Positions 11,427 to 21,050 of a stretch of DNA of 64,000 bases are shown here, piece by piece. Source of the DNA: Diplodia intermedia (Eukaryota; Ascomycota; Dothideomycetes; Botryosphaeriales; Botryosphaeriaceae); the NCBI GenBank assembly GCA_021495925.1, contig JAKEKT010000068.1, positions 124,001-188,000 of the forward strand. The letters are read 5' to 3'. A program made the translations under genes and the position numbers. A model generated the notes under the pieces. It was not told the DNA's origin, ran no database searches, and saw only the letters and a program-made list of their open reading frames with translations. The number at the start of each line of letters is the position of its first letter. Position 1 is the stretch's first letter.

Positions 11427-13109
11427 ATGCAGGGTGAATTTGACACTGGTCGTTATCTTCGATGGGGTGCTGTGAGCAAGCAGTGGCCGCGTCGGCTTCT
11501 CCACATTCCCAGCATGACCTCCCTCGAGCGCCAGGACGGCAACATGTACGGAAACGATAAAGAGCCACGATACAGCATCCTCACTTACACGTGGGGGAGA
11601 TGGGAAGTCGCAAATGGTCCCCATCTGAACGTCTCCGGAACAAGCTGGAAGATCCCTGCCATTGACGCACAACACTTCTTTGTCGACGCGTTTCTACGCA
11701 TCATCAAATTGATGGGCGTGGTCGAGCGTCTTGAGGCTGCGTGGGTGGACGTCGCATGCATCGATCAGGAGAACCACGCGGTCAAAATGGACGAGATCGG
11801 CAGACAGGTTGGTATCTTTGCTAACGCGGAAGGGGTCTATCTCTGGCTCTCTCATTTGACGACTGCCACGCTTCAATCGTCGTGGACGGAGATCTTCGTG
11901 TGGAGCGGGAGTGTCTCGAAAGCGTTGGGTAGACAACTTGGCCCAGAGGTACACGGCGTCTTGCAGCGCCTCAAAAACGCGATAACCACGCTACTTGGAG
12001 ATCCGTGGTTCTCATCGCTGTGGATGCTGCAAGAGGGCATTCTCAGACGAGACGCCATGCTCCTGTCTCGAGAAGCGGACCCAATCGTCGACGAGCACTC
12101 AGCCTCACGCTTTATTATTTACCTCTACTTCCTATCCCACGCGCTGTACGAGCTTCGTCTAAGTCTGCTCGACCCATTCTACGCATTCGAGGAGCAACCA
12201 GACCTGAAGCAACTATCCGACGACATCATCATCCAGATCGAAAAAGCCGGCTACACAACCGCCTCCTTCTCGCGCAACCCCAACGTGCAGTACACAGCCG
12301 CCCGACATCGTCAAACACGCGACCAGCTAGACCTAATCTACGGCATCATGTCTATCTACGACGTGCGTGTAGGAGGAGCAGCAGGGGGCGCCAACATCTC
12401 GCCGACGACGCCGTACACGCTCGGCGCGCTCGAGGACGAGTTCGCGGGCGCCATCAACGCCGCATCGCCCGCCATCGGCCAGCTGTTCGTCCACAGGCGC
12501 AGGCCGAAGGCGAACAGGACGTGGCGCATCACGCAGGATATCAGAGTCCCAGAGGAGCTGGCGACCACGCACGCGATCGAATGCGACCCGCGCTGCAGGA
12601 TCGCCGCCACGCCGCTCGGGCACGCTGACGTCAGGGGCAGGATCTGTGCGCTTTCTGACGTCTTTGGACGCTGGGGATCGCCGTCGGAAGAGTCGCGGAG
12701 AGGCGAACTCCGAGAGACATACTTCAGTGTGCTGGTGGATGATTACCTTTGCGAAGATCATGCTGTGCTGCGGCCTGGCGTACTCGAGCCTTATATCCAC
12801 AGCAATGCTCAGAGGGTGCGGAGAGCGCATGGATTGGTGCCCGCGCTGCTTGATGTGTTTGGTCGGGAGAACGTATCTGTGCTTCTGCTCGGCCAGGAGA
12901 TGGATGAAAACCCTATACCAGATCAGTCTGATGACTGGGTTCTCAGGTTGAACACGTTTGGTTTGATTTTGGTGCATGATGGCTTGGAGAGGCGGCAGAC
13001 GCGTCGACTCGGTGCGTGCGTGTGGTACGCGGGCATCCCGGTGACAGCATCGGTAGAGGGAAAAATGGTAGAACCTCGTTGGGACAACTTCGAGGGCCAG
13101 GTCTTTTGA
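11427..13109 (+). CDS. HET-domain protein, short class
   Basis: Intact 560-residue protein. I chose the ATG at 11,427 because the HET homology begins right after it (WPRRLLHIPSM at 20-30). An in-frame ATG at 11,280 would add 49 residues with no match to paralogues. HET blocks are TYTWGRW (53-59), AWVDVACIDQ (105-114), DEIGRQVGIF (122-131) and GDPWFSSLWMLQE (191-203); Met replaces the usual Thr in the last block. The second half has the short-class RQTRDQLDLIYGIM motif. The RIP block ends about 150 bp upstream, so its promoter lies at or inside a probable heterochromatin border. It is the closest visible relative of the divergent gene at 1,295-2,980, and the two may be duplicates separated by transposon insertion. 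Confidence 0.9.
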   Translation: MQGEFDTGRYLRWGAVSKQWPRRLLHIPSMTSLERQDGNMYGNDKEPRYSILTYTWGRWEVANGPHLNVSGTSWKIPAIDAQHFFVDAFLRIIKLMGVVERLEAAWVDVACIDQENHAVKMDEIGRQVGIFANAEGVYLWLSHLTTATLQSSWTEIFVWSGSVSKALGRQLGPEVHGVLQRLKNAITTLLGDPWFSSLWMLQEGILRRDAMLLSREADPIVDEHSASRFIIYLYFLSHALYELRLSLLDPFYAFEEQPDLKQLSDDIIIQIEKAGYTTASFSRNPNVQYTAARHRQTRDQLDLIYGIMSIYDVRVGGAAGGANISPTTPYTLGALEDEFAGAINAASPAIGQLFVHRRRPKANRTWRITQDIRVPEELATTHAIECDPRCRIAATPLGHADVRGRICALSDVFGRWGSPSEESRRGELRETYFSVLVDDYLCEDHAVLRPGVLEPYIHSNAQRVRRAHGLVPALLDVFGRENVSVLLLGQEMDENPIPDQSDDWVLRLNTFGLILVHDGLERRQTRRLGACVWYAGIPVTASVEGKMVEPRWDNFEGQVF

Positions 13110-13719
13110 TATGGAATGGATATACATTGTACCTAATCCAGCCTACTTCAAGCGCAGAGCCGGTGGCGAACGGAATGGTATTCTTGAAAGCCGCTATATA
13201 GTGGATTGTACTACCTTCGACTACGTAAACTTACCTGATAAATGTTGTCAAGGCACCCGTCAGATAACTTCAGTGCTTCCGAGGAATCGAAATTATTTGT
13301 TCAGATAGGTTGACACCGGTGTGTTCATATCCATGGTATTGTAAAGACCTACTAGTGACAAGAAGCTCTACTCAATATCTCGCAAAATACAATGCGTGTA
13401 TACAAAGTTGGAATCACGTGCTGTCTTCTTTGGTGTGGGATGCTGACTGCTAGGGTCGGGCTACTATCTATTTCAGGCAGATTACTCCGCCTGCGTGTAA
13501 CCCGGCGCTTATATAGCCTCCTTGCAACCCCCAGCCTCGTCAGCCTTTCCTCACTACTACCCTTCTTCCTTGTTGCGCTAGGTTCCAGAGATATACATAC
13601 GCCGCAAACCACTTTTTTGCCGACGACTGATTATTTGGAGGCCGACCGCAAGGCTGCCTTTTCCTGCAAATCGCCGCTTTGCAGCACCTGATCAGCCTGG
13701 TGACTCCTCGTCTTTGCCC
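13110..13719. other. intergenic between two HET genes
   Basis: Normal composition. Pyrimidine-rich tracts near 13,530-13,620 would fit a fungal promoter/5' leader for the gene at 13,720. No gene is supported. Confidence 0.5.
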
Positions 13720-15885
13720 ATGGCATCCTCCGACGGGCCTTTTGGCGACGAACTCGCAAAGCTTGGGTATTGCTCGAAGCCTGATTGGACCCCAGGAAAC
13801 AAGTCAAGGATCCTGATATGGCGCCAGCTCCTCTCGGCCCTGCAAGACGCGCAGCAGCGCAAACCCCTGTTATCCAAGCTGTCACGACCGCAGCGGGTTT
13901 CCCTCGAGCTCTCGTACGAGTGGTGGAGAGAGGAAGAGGAGTGCTACCCGGACAGCGCATTCCGCAAAGGCTTCCACCGCGGCAGCTTCGAGCGCGAAGA
14001 CGTCAGACCCGACACCATGTACAGGCGCCGGATGGAAATGCTTTGGGACCGCGAGCTCACGCCGCTGGAGCCCGGCGCGGGCGGCCGCAGCGAGCGCATC
14101 CAGCTGGCCGAGCTCGACGAACTCAGGCAGACGGCGGCGACATGCGCCGCGGCGCACAGAACCGCGCTTGCCGCCTTCAAGGACGTGGCGGACCCATCCC
14201 TGCCGCCCTCCGGCAACGGCAGGAGAGAAGCTGCGCTCGAGTGTATCGCGGATACGCCGATTCCGGCGTGCGTTCAGCCCTGCGCGTGGCTGAGCAAGTC
14301 CGAAGAGAGCGGGTACCCACATTACCTTTGGGATGTTGAGGAAAACAAGACCGTTGAATGTCCCCCCGGCGGTGCTACATACGTTGTCGTCAGCCACACG
14401 TGGGGCCGCTGGCATCAGCCCAGAGGCAAGCAGGTCAAAGTCGATGGCGTGCCGTGGATGGTTCCGGTTAATACCCTGTTCGATGTCACGCGGCTTCCGA
14501 GCATCCTACGGAATGTGCCTTTCGAAACCAGGTACATCTGGCTTGACCTTGTGTGCATTCCCCAGGATGGGAGTCGCCGGCAGGCCATCGAGATCGCCCG
14601 GCAAGCGGCGATATTTGCGTCGGCGAAGTGGGCGACCATCTGGTTCAATCAAGCGAACAGCTGGGATGGGCTCCGAGCAGCGGTCGAATGGATGTCGATG
14701 AAGTACCTCCAGGAGCTCGTGGGTGACCGATTTGGCGACACTGTCTTCGATTCCCATCTGGAAGCCCGGGCAAATGTCTCGACAGGCCTTGTAACGCCAG
14801 AGGGCCCAACCGATGCGAGTGTCGGATATACATACGACGGGTGGTTTACATCGCTTTGGACGCTGCAGGAGGCATGCATGAGGCCAGACCTTTTCCTCTG
14901 TAATAAGCATTGGGAGCCTTTGAAAACGAAGAAAGAGGCTCAGGCAATCACCCTGGATCACCTTATCGGCTTGTTCACTATTTGGTTTGGCGATAACATC
15001 TTGGCTCCAGGCGTACGCAAGATTGAAAGTTTCCCATGGGCTGTCCAGGAGGTTGAAGGCATTCTGGCGAGGACAGCAATGCACAAATTGCTCGAAATGT
15101 CTCCAATAGACATTCTTGTGTTCGGTGACCAACGGTATTGCGAAGACAACCAGCGCGCCAAAGCAATCATGTCCGCCCTTGGCGTCACCAATTGGTTCTT
15201 CAACGAACAGATACCCACGATCGGACAGGCTTCTTCTGGCCAAGTCAACACGCCTCTGGTAGAGGGACGATATCCCTTCGCCTTCATCAATGAGGCCCGC
15301 GAGCGGTTCGGCGCCCTGTTCTTCACCACGGGCAACTACACCAAGATCCCAAACGAAGCGTTCCGCATCAGCCGCTGGAACAAGAGACTCGAGGACACCA
15401 AGCTCTACGGTACCATGCTTCCTTTCTCCATCGATGGGCTGCGTCGTCGCATCTTCTCGCCCGCACGGCCTGTCGGATTCGAAGACCATCCGAGCGTGCG
15501 GACGTGGCAACTTCATCCCGACGGATCGGTCCACATTCCTCAAGCCGGCATCCTGGCCTCCTGGCCGTCACCGCGTTCGACCTCTGGGATCCCCACCTTG
15601 CGGTGGTTCATCACTGCCAGATCAGCCGGGCTCGTTACGCCCTCCGTAGACCATGATATCTATCAGTGGTTCGCGTCCTTCCGCCCGAAATACCAGAAAT
15701 ATGCCGTTTGTGTGGCACGGCAGAACGAACGCTGTTGCCACGGCATCTTGATAGAACGGGTGTACATCAGCAAAGGCATACAGGATTTTGTTAAAATTGG
15801 AACCTTTTGGTTTGTGACTCGTGGATATGCCGATGGATTCATTCAATTCCCTCAGACCGAAGGAGTCAGCTGGAGGATTCTTTGA
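13720..15885 (+). CDS. HET-domain protein, long class
   Basis: Intact 721-residue protein from the ATG at 13,720. An N-terminal helical extension (about 1-200) includes a Leu-rich stretch RQLLSALQDAQQRKPLLSKL (35-54) and an acidic EWWREEEE (67-74). The HET part follows: YPHYLWDVEENKTV (199-212), VVVSHTWGRW (222-231), YIWLDLVCIPQDG (272-284), EIARQAAIFASAKWATIWFN (291-310) and GWFTSLWTLQEACMRPD (374-390). Further on is QRAKAIMSALGVTNW, a signature shared only with the other two long-class genes here. The C-terminus has GILIERVYI and KIGTFWF, also shared. It lies 610 bp downstream of the short-class gene on the same strand. The extension is not a HeLo, NACHT or ankyrin domain that I recognise. 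Confidence 0.9.
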   Translation: MASSDGPFGDELAKLGYCSKPDWTPGNKSRILIWRQLLSALQDAQQRKPLLSKLSRPQRVSLELSYEWWREEEECYPDSAFRKGFHRGSFEREDVRPDTMYRRRMEMLWDRELTPLEPGAGGRSERIQLAELDELRQTAATCAAAHRTALAAFKDVADPSLPPSGNGRREAALECIADTPIPACVQPCAWLSKSEESGYPHYLWDVEENKTVECPPGGATYVVVSHTWGRWHQPRGKQVKVDGVPWMVPVNTLFDVTRLPSILRNVPFETRYIWLDLVCIPQDGSRRQAIEIARQAAIFASAKWATIWFNQANSWDGLRAAVEWMSMKYLQELVGDRFGDTVFDSHLEARANVSTGLVTPEGPTDASVGYTYDGWFTSLWTLQEACMRPDLFLCNKHWEPLKTKKEAQAITLDHLIGLFTIWFGDNILAPGVRKIESFPWAVQEVEGILARTAMHKLLEMSPIDILVFGDQRYCEDNQRAKAIMSALGVTNWFFNEQIPTIGQASSGQVNTPLVEGRYPFAFINEARERFGALFFTTGNYTKIPNEAFRISRWNKRLEDTKLYGTMLPFSIDGLRRRIFSPARPVGFEDHPSVRTWQLHPDGSVHIPQAGILASWPSPRSTSGIPTLRWFITARSAGLVTPSVDHDIYQWFASFRPKYQKYAVCVARQNERCCHGILIERVYISKGIQDFVKIGTFWFVTRGYADGFIQFPQTEGVSWRIL

Positions 15886-16046
15886 CGTGTACCCGAACCT
15901 ATGGTTGATTCAATCTCCTGGCACATTAGGACAGCGAATATACTACGAGGTTTAGCCCGGGAAAGTGGCATTCAACGCATATCTGTGGTGTTTGGAATGG
16001 TACATGCTCGAACTACAAAACGAAGCCAAGTCTACTGTCATGTTGC

Positions 16047-18343
16047 TCATCCGAATAAGCCATCGACAATAGTCCAATCTGGAGAGTTCGCCCTGAGTAA
16101 TGGAACAAGATCATTTGTAGAACTTGATTCCATGCTCGTGGCTTGCTGCACATCCCAAGTGCAGATCCCCAATCGTTTCCACCATCGCCCAATGGTATTG
16201 TCATGGCACTCCATTAAAATCATGCCGACGTACGTCTCGGTTGAGTAGGGTGGAATTGTTCCACGGCGAGCTTCCTCGCCAATGAATATTCGCCCGAGTA
16301 GTACAATCAAGGCCTGTTTGTTCGCCCTGCGGAGGTTGGAACCAAGTAAGTGCAACAACGTATGCTGGTGATGGTCGCGCGGAATGTCGTGTAGGTCTTG
16401 ACGTATCTGAAGAGAAGGTTTCGAGGTGATCATTGTGGAGTCAAGTGCGACGTGGACGATGCTCCGGAAATCTTTAGACTTCATACTGCGTTGGTGCCCA
16501 TCCGATGTGGCCCATGCATCTTTGAGTGTCTCAAAGTTGCAGGCCTTGCTCTTGAAGTGCCCGTAGACACAGTTGTCTGCCTTTTTGACGGAGAGTTCCA
16601 ATGCAAACGTATCCACTCTGCCTTTGACTTCTCCTTTTTCTGTGTATGGCAGGTCTCGCGCCAGTGCAGGGATGATGGAGGAGTTGCTGATGCGCCAGCC
16701 CTGGCGACCAGAAATTGCAGAGCGGTGGACGTGGAGTTGGCTCATAACAGGAAACTCCTCGATTAACGCCGCACCCATCTCTATCTCGAGATCGTTCAGT
16801 GTCCATTCCCTGCCGGCATCTACCACCGGGGATGCGTCACCCAACCGAAACCCGAAGACTTGCATGATGCCGTAGATGCGATCCAGGGGCCTTTTTGTCT
16901 GGCGACGATTTGCACTGGTGTAGAGAGCCATGGGATTGCGCGAGGACAAAGCATCGAGGCCGTTGCTGTTGATACTGTGTAGTAAGAATTGCTCGTGCAG
17001 TGAGTCAGTCCTCAATCGGCCTTCGGCGCTGGCTGTAGAAGCTTTGTAGATGATATCGCATGCCTTTACCAAAGAGCTCACTGTATGCCGTGCCCCATCT
17101 TCGTCAGCCAGTAGGCTTCCATCTGGCATCAAGAAGCTGGCGTCGGTACGGAGGAAGGCTTCTTGAAGAGTCCACAAAGAGCTGAACCATGGAGCCTTGG
17201 TTACGAAACGAATGGCCGTGTTGAGAGTAGCCAGACTCGTGCTTTCTCGGTCAAATAGTTCATCGAGTAAGCCATACATCTCTTGCCCGTTGTTGACATG
17301 AACACTGTCGTTCGATTTTTCTCTCTCGAGCAGAATTTGCGGCATGATACTCTCTGTAAATGAAGCTGCTTGTTCGATGAAGCTGATACTGGAGTCGAAG
17401 CTATCCCATTGGCCGTGTGTCCGCGTGGTTGCATTCTCGGTCAGCCATACGAAAACGCGATCTGCTCTCCCGAATATTTTAGCTTGCCTGCCAATCTCTA
17501 GAGCGCCAGATTTGTCTCCTTCGTTTTGGTTGATGCATGCTACATCCAGCCATATGAACTGGAGCTGCGAAAGGTTGCCTTTTGAAGAGACGCAAGTGTT
17601 GATGGCTTGTTGGAATTCCGTGACGGTGAACAACTCTTCATCAATGCGAGGAATTGCCCAGGGTGAGTTTTCTACTCGAAGTGATTCTATCCATGGCTTG
17701 ACTCGGTCAGGAAGTGCCCACCTTCCCCATGTGTAGGAAATGGCGGCGTATCTGGGGTTCACAAATGGGCCATATCGGTTGCCTGGCTGCCATTCATAGG
17801 ATGTCATTGTAGGTCCGTGCACGTGTAGGAGTCTTCTCGGCCAATCTCCAAGTTTGTCCTCGCTTTCTGATCTAAATTCCAAGATTAGAGTTATTGAAGG
17901 CAAACTGTAGGTAGAATAGAAGCATACGAATTTTGGCATTTGTAATCCTCCCATGGGTGAAAGCATTGCTCAGAGCGATGCCAATCGGCCTTCTCCGACT
18001 TGGACTTCGAGCTGTCTGCATTGTAGTCGTCCAACCTCTTTCCTGGGTCTGCTAACCATGGCGGGAGGTTGATCTCAGCCCACAAAGACTGCCGGATTCT
18101 GTCACCCTCATCAAGGTCTTTTCGAAGCCGGGCATGCATCTCAGCCTCCATCTGAGCCTCCTTTTCCGCTTCTCCCTCGGGAAGTGGAAGTGCGGGTCCT
18201 AATTTAGGTACATGGTTTGTACCAGGGTCAAAAAGGGTCGGACTAAGAGGTCCTTCGGGAAATCCGGCCGATTCCCACCATTCGTCCGGATCCACATCTG
18301 ATATTGGGCTATAAGCCTCGTGCGGAGTCGATGCGTCTTCCAT
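16047..18343 (-). CDS. HET-domain protein with N-terminal extension, two exons
   Basis: Exon 1 is 17,928-18,343 and exon 2 is 16,047-17,871. The 56-bp intron has a GTATGC donor, a TCTAAT branch-like site and a TTTAG acceptor, and the splice keeps the frame, giving 746 residues. Residues 1-139 are charged and low in known motifs (SDVDPDEWWESAGFPEG; LDEGDRIRQSLWAE). The short-class HET protein follows, with GDWPRRLLHV (147-156), MTSYEWQPGN (161-170), AISYTWGRW (182-190), FIWLDVACINQ, EIGRQAKIFGRADRVFVWL, APWFSSLWTLQEAF and DRIYGIMQVFG. The HET part alone would also be open from an ATG at 17,966, but the spliced model joins the two frames without loss. It is the only short-class protein here with such a leader. 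It is convergent with the long-class gene ending at 15,885. Confidence 0.83.
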
Positions 18344-18704
18344 GTGATGCTTCTGTGAGTAGATCCAAAGGTATGAGAAAAGTCAAGGGTAGATCAAAAA
18401 AGAATACGACGGGTGGGAAGTGAAATGGGCTGGAAACTATAGCAAAGAGTGTTGCTGCAGCATCGCTGTGGTGTTCGATGAAGTTCTCCGCACTTTGTGT
18501 AACGTGAGCAGGCAGCAGTCGGCAGCAGGTCCACCCCACCACCTTCTGCTCCGATCACATGGCCTTATCGCCCTGAATCCCGGATACGACGCCGCGCACA
18601 TAGTTTTTATGCGAAGCTGACGAGGTGAGCCCTGATTGCCCCACTTCCGTGCACCCCGAAGATCTCCTTCACAAATCTTGCGTACTATACAACAAAGTAT
18701 CAAT
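18344..18704. other. divergent promoter region between two HET genes
   Basis: It separates the minus-strand gene starting at 18,343 from the plus-strand gene starting near 18,705-18,805. Normal composition, with no RNA gene or repeat recognised. Confidence 0.5.
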
Positions 18705-18804
18705 CATGATGCTCCACGGACATCTTGGTGAGCTCTATGCAGAAATTGCTGGTGCAAGAGAGCCCTAGGATTGGAAGGACACTGTACACAACTGGTCGGC
18801 CATC

Positions 18805-20865
18805 TTGCATGTCCTGGCCGGCGCCGACTCAAAACGAACACTACTTTCCAAGCTGTCCGCACCTCAAGCGAGCTCACTCGCTCTGCTGGAAGAATGGTGG
18901 CACTCTGAGCCGTCCGTTGACTCCAGATCCTGTCGAATTTGGATCGACAATGGTGGTCCACTGCCTCAGATCTACGATTCTGAATACCACAGGTGTCTGT
19001 TCAAGCTGTGGTGCTGTGAATACGGTACTTACGACATACTCGATTACCAGAGCGGTAAACATGTCCAGCATCTCCCGCTCGTTAGAAGGCGTGCAGCAGA
19101 GGTTGCAGCTGCGCATCGCACCTCGATCTCTGCGCTTGCCGACATGCATCCACAGGGCACATCGGCTATCGCCGAAGCCGCCGGTCCCGATAACCCGCCC
19201 ATTTCGGCATTCCTGCAAGCTTGTCCTTGGCTGGACGAGCGAAACGCGAAAGACGGCCAGCCTTACTTTTTGTGGGATCGACGGAACAGGCAAACAGTCC
19301 ATCTCCCCGGGCAGTCTCCCGAGTACATGGTGGTCAGTCACACCTGGGGACGCTGGAGAACCAAGACCTGGTGCAATCGTTCGGCAAGAGTTAGGGGGGT
19401 CCCCGGCTGGAAGGTCCCATGCAACAGCATCTTTGACGTTAGGAGACTGCCTGATATCCTGGCCGACATCGCATTCGGACCGCGGTACATATGGCTGGAT
19501 TTGGTCTGCATACCACAGGACGACAGCCCTCTTGGGAGAAGAGGGATTCCTCGGCAAGCTGCCATCTTCTCGTCTGCTAAGCTTTCAGTCATATGGTTCA
19601 ACCGCGTTCCCTCATGGGATGGCATGGTCTCCGTTGTGAATTGGCTCAGCATCAATTACCTGAAGCAAAATGAACCGCACATATCTGACATCACCAGTCT
19701 CGAACCAACTGTCGCAGCAGATGCCAAAACAGAGACAAGTCTAGCGGGCCCTTCACAGGCCTCTCCCGACAACCCACATACGTTGCGGTTTCCAGTTCGC
19801 GGCCGAGAATCCACCAGCTCTCTAGAACCTGATGGATGGTTCACCTCCCTCTGGACACTCCAAGAGGCCTGTTTGCGGCCTGACATGTTCATTTGCGATA
19901 CCGAGTGGAGGCCTCTCAGCACGAGCAAAAAGAGCCGTGCAATCCCACTGGACCATTTAGTAGCGCTCTTCAATCTGGCCCTCGAGGAAAATCCCACAGG
20001 CGAGCTTCTTCCACTAGCCGTGCAAGAGATGGCCGGGATATTCCTCCGAACGGCACTCCACAAGCTCCTAAACATGACAATGTCCGACGTCATCACCATG
20101 GGCAACCAGCGATACTACGGCGACAACAACCGAGCCGTAGCCATCATGTCGGCGCTCGGCGTGACCAAGTGGTTCGACACGGGCAAAAAATGGAACAAAG
20201 GCGGCTACGAGTCTTTCGTCGAGAAGAAATACCCTCTGCAGTTCGTGCAGGAGATGCACCGAAAGTGCGGCGCGCTGCTGTTCGCTACGGCGGAACTGAC
20301 GCGCCTCGCCCTGGGAAACTACGTCTTTGACGATGCCGGCGGCGGTGCCGGCACGGGACGCATCACTGATACATGCGTGCGTGCCACCATGTTGCCCTTC
20401 TCGAGCGATGCGCGCCGGCATCGTTTCGCGCTCACGCACGATGTTGGCGTCGAGGACCATCCGACGGTGCGGGACTGGGCCGTCGCGGCCGATGGGTCCG
20501 TTCGGATCTCCAGGGCCAGCATCGTTGCTTCTTGGCCGCGTGGCACGTCGGCACACCGGCATGAACATGGTGTGTTTGCTGATATCACAGAGAATCCTCC
20601 TGGGGAATATGTCTATGGGTCCTTCGATCTGGACCGGTGGCTGGGATCGTTTCGTCCCCAGTCGGAAAAATACGCTTTGTGTTTGTTCAGGAAGTTTGTG
20701 AAAATGTACTATGGTGTGATCTTGGAGAGGATTTACTTGTGGCCGAATCAGATGGAATTTGCAAAGATTGGGACTTTTTGGTTTACCTGCAACGCGGAGT
20801 CCGGTGATGCGAACAAGGACTTTGGGTTTTTCGAGAGTACCTATGTTGATTGGAGAGTGATTTGA
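18805..20865 (+). CDS. HET-domain protein, long class, possibly 5'-disrupted
   Basis: The open frame from the ATG at 18,805 encodes 686 residues. Blocks are LLSKLSAPQ (13-21), GQPYFLWDRRNRQTV (151-165), MVVSHTWGRW (175-184), YIWLDLVCIPQDD, IPRQAAIFSSAKLSVIWFN, GWFTSLWTLQEACLRPD and NNRAVAIMSALGVTKW. The ATG begins inside sequence matching residues 35-45 of the long-class paralogue at 13,720. The same frame upstream (18,705-18,804) continues that match back to an ATG at 18,705, but is broken by a TAG at 18,766-18,768 in a CCCTAGGAT context. One C-to-T change of CAG would explain it. I saw no in-frame intron that removes the stop. Either the protein starts at 18,805 and lacks about 33 N-terminal residues, or the allele is a pseudogene. 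Confidence 0.8.
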   Translation: MHVLAGADSKRTLLSKLSAPQASSLALLEEWWHSEPSVDSRSCRIWIDNGGPLPQIYDSEYHRCLFKLWCCEYGTYDILDYQSGKHVQHLPLVRRRAAEVAAAHRTSISALADMHPQGTSAIAEAAGPDNPPISAFLQACPWLDERNAKDGQPYFLWDRRNRQTVHLPGQSPEYMVVSHTWGRWRTKTWCNRSARVRGVPGWKVPCNSIFDVRRLPDILADIAFGPRYIWLDLVCIPQDDSPLGRRGIPRQAAIFSSAKLSVIWFNRVPSWDGMVSVVNWLSINYLKQNEPHISDITSLEPTVAADAKTETSLAGPSQASPDNPHTLRFPVRGRESTSSLEPDGWFTSLWTLQEACLRPDMFICDTEWRPLSTSKKSRAIPLDHLVALFNLALEENPTGELLPLAVQEMAGIFLRTALHKLLNMTMSDVITMGNQRYYGDNNRAVAIMSALGVTKWFDTGKKWNKGGYESFVEKKYPLQFVQEMHRKCGALLFATAELTRLALGNYVFDDAGGGAGTGRITDTCVRATMLPFSSDARRHRFALTHDVGVEDHPTVRDWAVAADGSVRISRASIVASWPRGTSAHRHEHGVFADITENPPGEYVYGSFDLDRWLGSFRPQSEKYALCLFRKFVKMYYGVILERIYLWPNQMEFAKIGTFWFTCNAESGDANKDFGFFESTYVDWRVI

Positions 20866-21050
20866 AAATCACTGGATAGCACTGTCCCATTTGCAGCCCC
20901 GCAGGCAGCAAGGCTGAGGTGGCTGACTCAACCGCTCACGTGTTCGTTTTCTCAGCCTTGTCTGATCAAGTACTTTACCCCACCTTCAGGCATCCGCAAC
21001 ACTAAAAACACATTTGTCTTATCACAAAAAAAGGACACAGGCAGGCAGGC

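Noticed and set aside
13785..15543. Overlapping frames inside the long-class HET genes
   Set aside because: They are shadows in other frames. The HET frame has ordered family motifs and continuous homology among paralogues.
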